Positions 25,775-33,897 are shown, counted from the first letter of the stretch. The stretch: 64,000 bases of DNA from Halorussus vallis (GCF_024138165.1 NZ_CP100000.1:930001-994000); one strand, 5' to 3'. The notes: generated from the letters alone by a model not told the origin. Numbers and translations are program-made.

Positions 25775-26437
25775 ATGCGCGTGGTCGTCAACGCCGCGAT
25801 GAGCGCCGACGGGAAACTCTCGACCCGGCGTCGCGAGCAGGTCGCCATCAGCGGTCCGGCCGACTTCGACCGGATGGACGCCCTCCGAGCGGAGAGCGAC
25901 GCCGTGATGGTCGGCGTCGGGACGGTGCTGGCCGACGACCCGCACCTCACGCTGGACGACCCCGAGCGCCAGTCGGCCCGCCGCGAGCGGGACGAGTCGG
26001 CCCACCCTGCTCGGGTCGTCGCCGATTCGCGGGCGCGAACCCCGACCGACGCCCGGATTCTGGACGACCTGGCGACCACCTACGTCCTCGTCTCGGAGGT
26101 CGCTTCCGCGGAGCGAACTGCGGCGCTGGAGTCGGCGGGCGCGCGGGTCGTCACCGCCGGCGACGACCGCGTCGACCTGGCCGCGGCGCTTCCGGCCCTA
26201 GAGCGCGAGGGCGTCGAGCGACTGATGGTCGAGGGCGGCGGCGAACTCATCTTCTCGCTGTTCGACGCGGGCTTGGTCGACGAACTTCGGGTGTACGTCG
26301 GGTCGACAGTCGTCGGCGGCCGCGACGCGCCGACCCTGGCCGACGGCGAGGGGTTCGTCGACGAGTTCACCGAGTTGACTCTCGAAGCCGTCGAGCGCAT
26401 CGACGACGGGGTGCTGTTGCGCTACGCGGTGGAGTAA
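25775..26437 (+). CDS. arfC: 2,5-diamino-6-ribosylamino-pyrimidinone 5'-phosphate reductase
   Basis: The 220-residue protein belongs to the RibD C-terminal reductase family in its archaeal stand-alone form, which reduces the ribosyl side chain to ribityl early in riboflavin and F420 synthesis using NADPH. Motifs: VVVNAAMSADGKLSTRRREQVAISGPADFDRMDALRAESDAVMVGVGTVLADDP at the N-terminus, ARVVADSRARTPTDARIL, and the Gly-rich VERLMVEGGGELIFSLFDAGLVDEL nucleotide site. The ATG at 25775 (MRVVVNAAMS) is the family start; extra upstream codons are not coding. It is divergent from the arylsulfotransferase gene. Confidence 0.92.
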   Translation: MRVVVNAAMSADGKLSTRRREQVAISGPADFDRMDALRAESDAVMVGVGTVLADDPHLTLDDPERQSARRERDESAHPARVVADSRARTPTDARILDDLATTYVLVSEVASAERTAALESAGARVVTAGDDRVDLAAALPALEREGVERLMVEGGGELIFSLFDAGLVDELRVYVGSTVVGGRDAPTLADGEGFVDEFTELTLEAVERIDDGVLLRYAVE

Positions 26438-26541
26438 CCGCACGTACCTTGGGCGCGTATCCTGGCTCAGCCCTCTCGGAAGTACTCGAATTCTCGCCAG
26501 TCGCGGTGGGCGCTGTGGGACATCGAAAGAAGCGGTCGCTC

Positions 26542-26835
26542 TCAGTGGGAGTGGCCGGTCATCTCGCCGAAGGTGACGCCGAAGCGCTCCTCGAAGAGAT
26601 CCATTGCCGTCTCCTCGTACGCCTCGACCTCGGGGTCGGTGTCGCCGTGGCCGTGGTGGACGACGGCGTGGGCCTGCTGGGCCAGCGAGAGCATCGCCAT
26701 GTCGCCCAGCACGTCGGCGCGGGTTTCGTCCTCCTCGCGGAGCATGTCAAGCAGGCCCGCCGGCACCGTGATGTCGTCCTCGTCGCCTTCCGGTCCTTCG
26801 ATGCTGTAGGTCACCGTCTCGACTTCGTTAGCCAT
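26542..26835 (-). CDS. Small haloarchaeal DUF7545-like protein
   Basis: This 97-residue acidic protein has a short beta segment (VETVTYSIEGPEGDEDDITVPAGLLDML) followed by helices with SLAQQAHAVVHHGHGDTDPEVEAYEETAMDLFEERFG and a His-containing tail GHSH. I recognise it as a conserved haloarchaeal family without known function (family name from memory). The cluster of His residues could bind metal, but the spacing is not a known site. It faces the riboflavin gene tail to tail. Confidence 0.75.
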   Translation of the reverse strand: MANEVETVTYSIEGPEGDEDDITVPAGLLDMLREEDETRADVLGDMAMLSLAQQAHAVVHHGHGDTDPEVEAYEETAMDLFEERFGVTFGEMTGHSH

Positions 26836-27003
26836 ACCGCGTAGTTTCCGCGGCTAACGTAAAGAGGTGCGGGTGATGGTTTCGCGAGGATGCTGTTTGG
26901 GAACCGCGAGAACTCGGTGACGATGACCGCCTCGAAATCCCGCGCCGCTCAACGTCGCAGAAAGTACTTGTACATCAGAAATCACGTTTGTGAACGTAGT
27001 AAG

Positions 27004-27333
27004 GTGTCCCACGATTTCCAGAAAGCCGCCCTCGCCGCCCTAACGATTGGAATCGTCGCCTCGGTCGGTTGCCTCACCGTGCTAGGCTCGTCCACGGCGC
27101 ACGACGAACGGGCCGCTCACCTCACCGCGACCGAGGTTCCGGCCGAGCGCGTCCAGAATGTCTCGGCCGAGCGACGAGCGACGTTCGAGTCACTTCCAGA
27201 GAAGAAGCGCACCGAATTCCGCGCGGCAGTGAACGGTAAGTCGGTAGAGCCAGTTGCCTGGAACAGGGGTAGGGATATCGAACTCGTGGAATACGACGGC
27301 CGCTGGTACGAGGTCGAAGTCCACCTCGTCTAG
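27004..27333 (+). CDS. Small membrane-anchored haloarchaeal protein
   Basis: The 109-residue protein starts at GTG 27004 (VSHDFQKAALAALTIGIVASVGCLTVLGSSTAHDERAAHLTATEVP), with one hydrophobic helix near the N-terminus. The external part reads VQNVSAERRATFESLPEKKRTEFRAAVNGKS and ends in a beta segment IELVEYDGRWYEVEVHLV. I recognise it as a haloarchaeal family with one anchor and a small soluble domain; the function is unknown. Its stop lies within the stop of the convergent thioredoxin reductase gene (shared CTAG), a 4-bp tail-to-tail overlap. The upstream ATG at 26890 would add a basic stretch unlike the rest. Confidence 0.75.
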   Translation: MSHDFQKAALAALTIGIVASVGCLTVLGSSTAHDERAAHLTATEVPAERVQNVSAERRATFESLPEKKRTEFRAAVNGKSVEPVAWNRGRDIELVEYDGRWYEVEVHLV

Positions 27334-28649
27334 TCGTCGCTGGGAGCCGCTTCGGTCGCCACGTCCTGCGCCTCTTCGGTTTCGATGGTTTCGAGGTAGT
27401 CGTCGGCGTCGAGCGCGGCCTTACAGCCCATTCCCGCGGCGGTGACGGCCTGCTGGTAGTGGAAGTCGACCACGTCGCCCGCCCCGAAGAGCCCGGGGAC
27501 GCCGGTCTTAGTCTGGCCGCCGCCCTTGCCACCCTTGGTCTTGATGTAGCCCGCGTCGTCCATCTCGACGCCCGTGCCTTCGAGGTAGCCGGTGTTGGGC
27601 GTGTGGCCGATGGCGACGAACAGCGCGCCGACGTCCATCTCGAATGCCTCGGTTTCGGGGTCGTCGAGTTTGTCGCCTGGGTAGCCCTCGGGGTTGCGCA
27701 CGAGCGAGACGGTTTCGACGCCTCCCTCGGGCGAACCCTGGATTTCGGTCACCTCGGTGTTCCGGAGAATCTCTATCTCGCCGTCGTCGACCTTCTCCTG
27801 AACGCGGTCGATCCAGTAGTCCTCGGCGCGGAACTCCTCGCGACGGTGGACCAGGTAGACCTTCTCGGCGAACTTCGTGAGGAAGTTGGCCTCCTCGAAC
27901 GCGGCGTCGCCCCCGCCCACGACGATCATCTCCTCGCCGCGGAAGAACGCGCCGTCGCAGGTCGCGCAGGTCGAGACGCCGTAGCCCATCATCTCGTCCT
28001 CGCCGGGGATGCCGAGCGTGCGGGCGCTCGCGCCCGAGGCGGCGATGAGCGCGTCGGCGGTGTAGACGTCGCCGTTGGCCATCTCGACCTGGAACGGCCG
28101 GCCGGAGGCGTCGACGTCCTCGATGACGCCGTTCTTGACCTCCGCGCCGAAGCGCTTGGCCTGCTCTTTCATGTTGTTGATGAGGTCGGGGCCGCTGATG
28201 CCCTCCGGGAAGCCGGGGTAGTTCTCGACGTCCGTGGTGAGGGTGAGCTGACCACCCGGCTCGTCGCCCTCCAGCACCAGCGGGTCGTTGTTCGACCGTG
28301 CGGCGTAGATGGCGGCGGTGAGTCCCGCGATGCCGCTGCCGGCGACGATGAGCTTCTTGTGCTCGGGGCCGCCGTCGGCCGCGACGATGCCCAGTTTCTC
28401 GTCGAGGTCGCCGGCCTCGTCCATCGCCTTCGTCTGGTCGTAGCCGCCGATGAGTTCGTCGTCGACGAACACCTCGGGCGCGGTCTTGCGACCGTCGGCG
28501 CGCTCGACCATCTCCTCGAACAGTTCCTCGTCGCCGGTCACGTTGTACGTCTCGTACTCGATCCCCTTCTCGTCGAAGAGGTCCTTCGCCCTGTCGCAGT
28601 AGGGGCAGTTCTCCTTCGTGTAGATTTCCACGCGAGGGTGTTCGCTCAT
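27330..28649 (-). CDS. Glutaredoxin-thioredoxin reductase fusion
   Basis: Residues 1-90 form a glutaredoxin-like domain with the active site CPYC (Cys15/Cys18). Residues about 97-425 form a thioredoxin reductase-type flavoprotein: FAD-binding GSGIAGLTAAIYAAR, redox pair CATC (Cys228/Cys231), NADPH-binding GGGDAAFEEANFL and the closing FAD motif GVPGLFGAGDV. Electrons could pass from NADPH through FAD and CATC to the attached CPYC domain, so the protein may be a self-contained disulfide reductase. Haloarchaea use gamma-glutamylcysteine in place of glutathione, so the physiological partner is open. The ATG at 28649 is supported by the complete N-terminal domain. The C-terminal tail is acidic. 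Confidence 0.92.
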   Translation of the reverse strand: MSEHPRVEIYTKENCPYCDRAKDLFDEKGIEYETYNVTGDEELFEEMVERADGRKTAPEVFVDDELIGGYDQTKAMDEAGDLDEKLGIVAADGGPEHKKLIVAGSGIAGLTAAIYAARSNNDPLVLEGDEPGGQLTLTTDVENYPGFPEGISGPDLINNMKEQAKRFGAEVKNGVIEDVDASGRPFQVEMANGDVYTADALIAASGASARTLGIPGEDEMMGYGVSTCATCDGAFFRGEEMIVVGGGDAAFEEANFLTKFAEKVYLVHRREEFRAEDYWIDRVQEKVDDGEIEILRNTEVTEIQGSPEGGVETVSLVRNPEGYPGDKLDDPETEAFEMDVGALFVAIGHTPNTGYLEGTGVEMDDAGYIKTKGGKGGGQTKTGVPGLFGAGDVVDFHYQQAVTAAGMGCKAALDADDYLETIETEEAQDVATEAAPSDD

Positions 28650-28847
28650 GGTGCAATATTGTGAGCCGATGGGTATTTAGCTTGTGTTGTACCGGCGTCT
28701 TTCCGCTACCCGGGACGGGCGAGTCACCCCCGCCAATTGCTCGAAACGCGGCGCTTCGAACCGATTTGGGGCGTCGACCGCGATCGGTGCCGGCGACCGA
28801 CGACGCCTCTCCGAAGCCTTACGTCGGCGCCGCGACTCCCTCCGAAC

Positions 28848-29132
28848 ATGCCCGCCGACCTCGAAGAGAAGACCGACCGATACGAGGGCCTGCTTGCGGA
28901 AGCGCTGGACGCCGCCGACGTGGCGCCCCCCGCGGACACCCCGATGGGCGAGGCCGCCGCCGAGTGTCTGGAGATGGCCGAGTCGTACCTGAGCGACGGC
29001 CGCCACTTCCGGGCCGAGGGCGACCTCGTGAACGCGCTGGCCTCCTTCTCCTACGGACACGCGTGGCTCGACGCCGGCGCGCGCGTCGGCCTGTTCGACG
29101 TGCCCCGCGAGGGGCACCTGTTTACCGTCTGA
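28848..29132 (+). CDS. DUF357-family protein
   Basis: The 94-residue helical protein (MPADLEEKTDRYEGLLAEALDAADVAP..., ESYLSDGRHFRAEGDLVNALASFSYGHAWLDAGARVGLF) matches the archaeal DUF357 family, whose YxxDxxxFxxxGDxxxALAxxSYxxGWLDAG pattern is clear. It forms a small helical bundle; the function is unknown. The ATG at 28848 is right for the family. It is divergent from the glutaredoxin-TrxR gene, about 200 bp apart, and followed by a strong stem-loop at 29179-29214. Confidence 0.9.
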   Translation: MPADLEEKTDRYEGLLAEALDAADVAPPADTPMGEAAAECLEMAESYLSDGRHFRAEGDLVNALASFSYGHAWLDAGARVGLFDVPREGHLFTV

Positions 29133-29178
29133 CGGCGCTCTTCGGCCGAAGCCGGGTCGCGGAAAAGCGGTGGACGGT

Positions 29179-29214
29179 CGCCCGAGTCGCCGGCGACTGC
29201 CGGCGACTCGGGCG
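29179..29214. terminator. Stem-loop with 16-bp arms downstream of DUF357 gene
   Basis: The left arm CGCCCGAGTCGCCGGC and its exact complement are separated by GACT. It lies between two convergent genes (DUF357 protein and the disordered protein), the right place for a two-way terminator, but only weak T-runs flank it. Confidence 0.6.
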
Positions 29215-29272
29215 TGTCGCTTAGTTTCGGTTTCGAGGCGATTGGGGCGCGTCGTTCGGTTTCGAGTTCGGA

Positions 29273-30190
29273 CTACCGCGTGCGCTCGTCCTCGCGGCGT
29301 TCGCTGCCGTGGCCGCGTCGACTGCCGTACCGGCGGTCGCTCGACTCGACGCCGCGCTCGCCGCCGGAGCGGTGTTCGTGGTGGCTCCCCGTGTCGCCGC
29401 CGAACTCTGAGTAACTCGGGTTGTCGTGGCGGTCGACGTCGCCGCGCTGGCCGCCTATGCGGCCAGCGAGGTCGTCGCCGCGGTCGCTGCCCCGCTGGCT
29501 CCCGGTTCGGGGGTTGCCCTCGCTGTGGCCGCTCTGGCCGCGCTGCTGGCGGCGGTCGCCGTGCTGGCGGTCGGCGTGGCGGCCGCCGTGTTCGCGGCCG
29601 CCCGCGCCCGACTCGCCGGTGTGGCCACCCCGGCGGCTTCCGTACCGGGTGTGGCCGTCGTCGCCGTCGTTCCGGCCGTGCTGTCGGTTCTGTCCGTGGT
29701 GCTCGTCTCGGCCGTGACGCTGGCGCTGGTCGCCGCTGGTGAAGTGCTGGTCGCCCTGGTCGCGCTGCTGGTACTGGTCCCGGGCGTGTTCGCGCTGCTC
29801 ACGCTGCTGGTTGCCGTAGTGTCGGTTCTGCTGCTGGTCGCGCTGGTCGCCGGTTTGTGGGCCCCGGAACGATTCGTGACTGCTCGGGTCGCGGTCGCCT
29901 CGCTCCTCTCGCTGGCGGGCCCGTCGCTCCCGGTCCTGGTCGGCGGCGTTTCCGTATCGGTTCGTGTGGCGCTCGTCAGCCGGGTGGCGCTGGCCGTGCC
30001 TGTCGCCGCGGTCGCCCTGCTGGCTTCGGTTTCCTCGCTGGTCGTCGCGGCTTTGTCGCTGCTGGTCTCGGTCCTCGCCTCGGTCGAGTTCGGTCCAAGC
30101 CTGATGGCGGCTCTCTCGGCTCTCGTGCAGTTCGTCTTCGTCCGCTCGTTCGCGCCGATTGTGGTCTCCGTGTCGTTGTGGATTCGCCAT
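29273..30190 (-). CDS. Large disordered, His/Arg/Gln/Gly/Asp-rich protein
   Basis: The 305-residue protein is almost wholly low-complexity and hydrophilic, rich in R, Q, D, H, G, S and E with almost no large hydrophobic residues. Local repeats include YGSRRGGH and YGSRRGHG, QRHG-type motifs and GQRHPADERH. I choose the minus strand because the start at 30190 follows a GGGGG-rich leader (GGGGGTTTCACG, ATG) nearly identical to that of the other disordered gene at 37217, and because the opposite-strand frame gives an implausible Val/Ala/Leu string. No function is known; condensate formation, nucleic-acid binding or hydration protection are possibilities. Confidence 0.65.
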   Translation of the reverse strand: MANPQRHGDHNRRERADEDELHESRESRHQAWTELDRGEDRDQQRQSRDDQRGNRSQQGDRGDRHGQRHPADERHTNRYGNAADQDRERRARQREERGDRDPSSHESFRGPQTGDQRDQQQNRHYGNQQREQREHARDQYQQRDQGDQHFTSGDQRQRHGRDEHHGQNRQHGRNDGDDGHTRYGSRRGGHTGESGAGGREHGGRHADRQHGDRRQQRGQSGHSEGNPRTGSQRGSDRGDDLAGRIGGQRGDVDRHDNPSYSEFGGDTGSHHEHRSGGERGVESSDRRYGSRRGHGSERREDERTR

Positions 30191-30244
30191 CGTGAAACCC
30201 CCGCACGAAACTAACGGCAGGGATTTCTTAGGCGTGCTGGCTGT

Positions 30245-31450
30245 TCACGAAAGCACGCCGAAGCCGAACATCGGACCGAAGGCGAGGTGGAGCGCGACGC
30301 CGACGAGCAGCGCCGGAATCGTGGTGTAAATCGACGCGACCACCGCCGCCGTCTTGTCGACCGCCAGTAGGGGGAACAGGGCGTCGCCGTCCTGGCTGAT
30401 GGCGTTGGCCGTCAGCGCCGAGAACGGAATCGCACCCTCGGCGTAGACGCCGGCCAAGACGATCTGGGGGCCACAGCCCGGAATCAGGCCGATGAGCGCA
30501 CCCGCGACGGGCGCGAGCAGACCCGCGGCCGCGGCGACCGACCCGATGTCGACGCCCGTGAACAGGACGCCGTACTCGTAGAGGAGGTAGGCCGCCAGCA
30601 CCCAGACGGTGACGAAACTGGTCTCCATCGCGGCGTGGACCAGCGTGTCGTAGGCGTCGGCGAACGACTCGCGGGCGCGGCCCACGTGGCCGTCGCCGAG
30701 GTAGCGCCGTCCCACGAAGTAGAGGTAGAACGACAGGGTCGTCCCCGCGATGCCGACGACGGTGAACAGCCCGGCGTAGCTCGCGCCGAGTTCGAGCGCG
30801 ACGTCGGGAGCGCCCGCGAGCAGGTAGAGCACTCCGAGCACGAGCGCCGCGGCGGCGGCGACCCACCAGAGCGCGTGGGCGGCGTGGGAGATCGGCGTCA
30901 GCAGGGACGATTCACGTGTCGGGCCGGCCGTTTCGCAGCAGGCGTCGCCCTCGTAGTCGTGCGGGCCCGTGGCGACCGCCCCGGCGGTCACCGCGCCGCC
31001 GTCGGTGGCGGTGCCGTCGATGCGGCTGACGGCCGCGTCGACGCGACCGATGCCGAGGCCGAAGCGGTCGATGGCGTAGCCGAAGACGACCGCGGTGATG
31101 AACGCGATGGCGTAGGCGTAGAGCCCCGCCTCCGGGGCGAGCGCCAGGATGACGAACGCCGAGTCGCCGGCCGTGGCGACGAGGGTCGCCACCACGGTGC
31201 CGAAGCTGACCGTGCCCCGGACGTACAGCGGCATCATCACGATGGCACCGCCGCAGCCGGGGGTCAGTCCCATTGCCGCGCCGACCAGCGGTTGGGCGCG
31301 CTCGTTCTCGCGCAGTCGCTCGACGAGTGCACCGCCCGTCCGGTACTGGACGTAACTGAACGCCAGGACCGTCACGGCGACGAATGCGCTCACCTGGACG
31401 TAGCCGTCGCGGACCGACGTGAGCAGGACTTCGAGGAGGTCGGCGGGCAC
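30245..31450 (-). CDS. Putative 10-TM heavy-metal exporter (ArsP_2-like)
   Basis: The 401-residue membrane protein has two repeated halves. Each half has a PGCG signature: GLTPGCGGAIVMMPLYVRGTVSFGTVVATLVATAGDSAFVILAL and GLIPGCGPQIVLAGVYAEGAIPFSALTANAISQDGDALFPLLAV. This is the pattern of the putative 10-TM heavy-metal exporter or manganese transporter family (ArsP_2). A hydrophilic loop with GPHDYEGDACCETAG (adjacent cysteines) lies between the halves and may touch metal. The upstream region contains a DtxR/MntR-like palindrome at 31515-31530. The metal is not certain; manganese or an oxyanion are options. Confidence 0.85.
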   Translation of the reverse strand: MPADLLEVLLTSVRDGYVQVSAFVAVTVLAFSYVQYRTGGALVERLRENERAQPLVGAAMGLTPGCGGAIVMMPLYVRGTVSFGTVVATLVATAGDSAFVILALAPEAGLYAYAIAFITAVVFGYAIDRFGLGIGRVDAAVSRIDGTATDGGAVTAGAVATGPHDYEGDACCETAGPTRESSLLTPISHAAHALWWVAAAAALVLGVLYLLAGAPDVALELGASYAGLFTVVGIAGTTLSFYLYFVGRRYLGDGHVGRARESFADAYDTLVHAAMETSFVTVWVLAAYLLYEYGVLFTGVDIGSVAAAAGLLAPVAGALIGLIPGCGPQIVLAGVYAEGAIPFSALTANAISQDGDALFPLLAVDKTAAVVASIYTTIPALLVGVALHLAFGPMFGFGVLS

Positions 31451-31514
31451 GCTACTCGACCTCCGCTATCGAATTCGCGGTGCAGGAGGGGACGAGTTCC
31501 CCTCCGAGGAGATT

Positions 31515-31530
31515 TTTAGACATATCTAAA
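31515..31530. promoter_or_regulatory. Palindromic operator upstream of metal exporter
   Basis: TTTAGACATATCTAAA is a 16-bp inverted repeat (6-bp arms TTTAGA/TCTAAA around CATA) about 65 bp upstream of the exporter ATG in AT-rich promoter DNA. It resembles metal-dependent repressor sites of the DtxR/MntR/SirR family. Confidence 0.55.
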
Positions 31531-31635
31531 TCTGAATTTTCTTCCTTAGAATAAATAGTTTTCGGCGGCCGCGCCGCGCCGAACGGACGGCTCCGCGACA
31601 AGTTTTTTCTACCAGTCGCGCGCATGATTCGGTGT

Positions 31636-31815
31636 ATGAACGAAACGTACGTGCGGCTGTTGTGTCCGGAGTGCGGCAAGGACTGGGAAGCGGGTCCCGA
31701 CGAACTCCCGGCCCACGACGAGATGTTCCACTGTCCCAACTGCCACGCCTCGCGGCGGACCGCCGAGTTCACGCGGACCGAACGCGACCTGGAGACGCTA
31801 AAACAGTTCGAGTGA
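31636..31815 (+). CDS. Small zinc-ribbon protein, 59 aa
   Basis: The 59-residue protein (MNETYVRLLCPECGKDWEAGPDELPAHDEMFHCPNCHASRR) has two CxxC pairs forming one zinc ribbon, with a helical C-terminal tail. Haloarchaea contain many such proteins of unknown function. I choose the ATG at 31636 over the one at 31624 because the homology-like sequence starts there. Its stop codon abuts the stop of aIF-2 beta on the other strand. Confidence 0.8.
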   Translation: MNETYVRLLCPECGKDWEAGPDELPAHDEMFHCPNCHASRRTAEFTRTERDLETLKQFE

Positions 31816-32223
31816 TCAGTCGCTGGTCGCAGAGCGTGCGCCGCACGCTTCGCACCGGAGCAACAACGCACCCTGTTCTCGTTCGAGTTGCGTGTCCGGA
31901 AGTCCGCACTCCGGGCACAGGACGAACCGGTCGACGTACTCGTCGATGGCGTCGGCGATTCGGTCCGCGCCGAACGAACCGGTCAGTCGCGCGCGCCCGC
32001 TCTCGTCGATGTGCGCGCTGGTACCGAGTTCGTTCTGCAGGAATTTGAGGACGTGTTCGCCGTCGCGGTCGAGTCGGTCGAGCGTCGTCCGGAAGTTTTC
32101 GTAGACGGTGACGTTGCCCTCCTGGCGAACGTCCGGGTCGGGTACGTCGAAGCGTTCGGTGCTCCCCTCGATGTCGGGACTCCGTTCGAGCGCCCGGTCG
32201 AGTTGGTCGTCGTAACCCTCCAT
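31816..32223 (-). CDS. aif2b: Translation initiation factor aIF-2 subunit beta
   Basis: The 135-residue protein matches archaeal aIF-2 beta: a central alpha/beta domain (ENFRTTLDRLDRDGEHVLKFLQNELGTSAHIDESGRARLTGSF) and a C-terminal zinc finger with CPECGLP and CEACGA. With aIF-2 alpha and gamma it brings initiator Met-tRNA to the small ribosomal subunit. The ATG at 32223 gives the usual length for the haloarchaeal form with a short acidic N-terminus. It is divergent from the UPF0058 gene, with a 25-bp palindrome between them. Confidence 0.94.
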   Translation of the reverse strand: MEGYDDQLDRALERSPDIEGSTERFDVPDPDVRQEGNVTVYENFRTTLDRLDRDGEHVLKFLQNELGTSAHIDESGRARLTGSFGADRIADAIDEYVDRFVLCPECGLPDTQLEREQGALLLRCEACGARSATSD

Positions 32224-32286
32224 GGATAGCCCAAGGGACTCCGCCCGATAAAAACCTTTCAGCCTTTCGGGAGTTCCGCCCGAAAC

Positions 32287-32311
32287 CGTTCGTAAGCCGG
32301 GCTTACGAACG
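32287..32311. promoter_or_regulatory. 25-bp palindrome between aIF-2 beta and UPF0058 genes
   Basis: Twelve-base arms CGTTCGTAAGCC and its complement are separated by one G. The site overlaps a TATA-like GATTTAAA (32311-32318) and lies upstream of both divergent genes, 63 bp from the aIF-2 beta start. Arm length and position suggest an operator or an upstream RNA hairpin. Confidence 0.6.
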
Positions 32312-32482
32312 ATTTAAACGGAATCTGCCGTATCGAACGGAACGGAATGCAACCGTTTCACAACGGTGTATTACCGGGAATTTCGGGAGTAAACTGTTCC
32401 AGAAGGGAGAGGAAATCCCGTCCCCGTGTTAACGGGCCTCAAGATAATACTATAACCCTGCAACTGTTAGCCTCGTTTGCTC

Positions 32483-32722
32483 ATGAAGAAGCAGGAACTC
32501 ATTCACCTTCACGGCCTGCTCGCGGAGGTCGGGAACTACTACGAAGCCGAGTGTAACAGCGCCGTCAACCTCGACGAGTACGAGTCCCTTGGGGTACGAC
32601 CAACGTCGATTCACAAATCGAAAACGGATCACAAGGCGGCTGTTTTTGCGATGGCGAAGGCGATTACATCTGAGATGAACGAAGTCGAGAGCAACGAAAC
32701 CGTTGCTCCCAAAGCCGACTGA
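32483..32722 (+). CDS. UPF0058-family protein
   Basis: The 79-residue protein (MKKQELIHLHGLLAEVGNYYEAECNSAVNLDEYESLGVRPTSIHKSKTDHKAAVFAMAKAITSEM) matches the archaeal UPF0058 family; the KKQELIHLHGLL and LGVRPTSIHKSKTDHKxAVFxLA patterns are typical. The fold is helical, with conserved His residues that could bind metal. The biological role is unknown. The ATG at 32483 is the family start (an ATG at 32477 is possible). It lies in DNA of slightly lower GC. Confidence 0.9.
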   Translation: MKKQELIHLHGLLAEVGNYYEAECNSAVNLDEYESLGVRPTSIHKSKTDHKAAVFAMAKAITSEMNEVESNETVAPKAD

Positions 32723-33367
32723 ACCGCGCCAGCAGAAGTCGATTCCTCTCTGGTAACGAACCCTAACTCCGAGCGACGGCGCCGCGTCCCGCATCTCGCG
32801 GTTCTCCGACGCCGCGCCCGCTCGCGAAACCCGTCTTCGACCCTCTCTAACTGCTTTCGATTCCTCCGTTCGAGTTCGTAATCCTCCGTGGAAGCGACCG
32901 TCCGACGCCGGATGAATGACGGCGGTTCGCGAACGAATAGAACGCGAAAATTACGGCCGAACAATTCCAATTACCACGACCGAACGGTCGCCGGGCCGAC
33001 CCTCGGACCGAACTCGGCTTTCTGCGGCGACCACCCCGCCGCGTCTCGCGCCGGGGCGGTCGCCGACGAGTAGTTAGAGTCGAACGCAAAGCGCGCGGAG
33101 CGCGGTGGCAAAGCACTGTTCTCCGCGAATCGGAGAGCACGTCCGGTTGAACTCGCGCGAACAACCACGAAAGAGGCCGAGCGCGGACTGCGCCGGCGCT
33201 ACGCGGCTAGCGATTGGCGAAGAACGGAAGAGAAATCGGTCGTGAACTGGCAGAGAACTCGGTGGGCGTGCGACGACCGGCCGGACCGTCGCGGCCGGAG
33301 AGGTCCGGTCGGTCCCCGGTGGACCCCGGCGCGTCGCTGACTGCGGTGGAGACTCGGCGGAGCGAAC
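32723..33367. other. 645-bp region without a recognised gene
   Basis: No convincing coding frame exists here: translated frames are short and Arg/Ser/Thr-rich. The stretch holds one strong stem-loop (33026-33064) and an otherwise unstructured, moderately GC-rich sequence. I checked for tRNA, RNase P and SRP-type conserved motifs by eye and found none. An unrecognised small RNA remains possible. Confidence 0.6.
33026..33064. repeat. Stem-loop with 13-bp arms (one mismatch)
   Basis: GGCGACCACCCCG pairs with CGGGGCGGTCGCC with one A-C mismatch and a 13-nt loop, inside the gene-free region. It could terminate a transcript or form part of an unknown RNA. Confidence 0.6.
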
Positions 33368-33811
33368 TCACTCGATGAGGTCTTCGAACTCCGGGAGGAC
33401 GTCGTCGTCCTCCCCGCTGTCGTCGTCCTCGTCGGTTTCGCTTTCGGTCGTGGATTCGTCGTCCTCGTCGTCGTCCTCGATGACCTCGACTTCGAGGACG
33501 GTCAGCGGGATATTCTCGAGACGCTGGCCGATCTCCTTGCGCGCGATGCGCGAGGCGTGTTCCTCGCGCTCGACGTTGAACACCGTCATCTCGAGTTCGA
33601 GGGCGACGAGGCTCTCGTCGGCCGCGATGAACGCAGGGTCGAGTTCCTCCCCGCAGTGGGGACAGGACCGCTCGCCCATGTTTATCTCGACGTAGTTGAG
33701 GTCCGGATTGAGCAACTCGCCCGTCTTAGAGATGGCAATCCGCACCGCCTCGTCCGACGTCTCCACGTCGTAGACCGGGACTGCGGCTTCCACGACAACT
33801 CTGCAGTTCAT
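33368..33811 (-). CDS. UPF0212 (DUF555) family protein
   Basis: The 147-residue protein (MNCRVVVEAAVPVYDVETSDEAVRIAISKTGELLNPDLNYVEINMGERSCPHCGEELDPAFIAADESLVALELEMTVFNVEREEHASRIARKEIGQRLE) clearly belongs to the archaeal UPF0212 family, with one CPHCG pair. A disordered, highly acidic tail of about 40 residues (DDDEDDESTTESETDEDDD) is added at the C-terminus. The function is unknown. The ATG at 33811 is the family start. It is divergent from the glycosylase gene. Confidence 0.92.
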   Translation of the reverse strand: MNCRVVVEAAVPVYDVETSDEAVRIAISKTGELLNPDLNYVEINMGERSCPHCGEELDPAFIAADESLVALELEMTVFNVEREEHASRIARKEIGQRLENIPLTVLEVEVIEDDDEDDESTTESETDEDDDSGEDDDVLPEFEDLIE

Positions 33812-33897
33812 GGTCGCATAGCAGTTGCACGGCCAACAGTATGAAGGTTGGCCCGAAAACGAAACATTTCCACGGCTGTATCGCCTCGAATCCGACG

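Noticed and set aside
29426-30214. Plus-strand frame encoding a long Val/Ala/Leu-rich membrane-like protein
   Set aside because: It is the antisense of the low-complexity disordered gene at 29273-30190. The Val/Ala/Leu string arises from the complement of Arg/Gln/His/Asp codons, and the start lacks a ribosome site.
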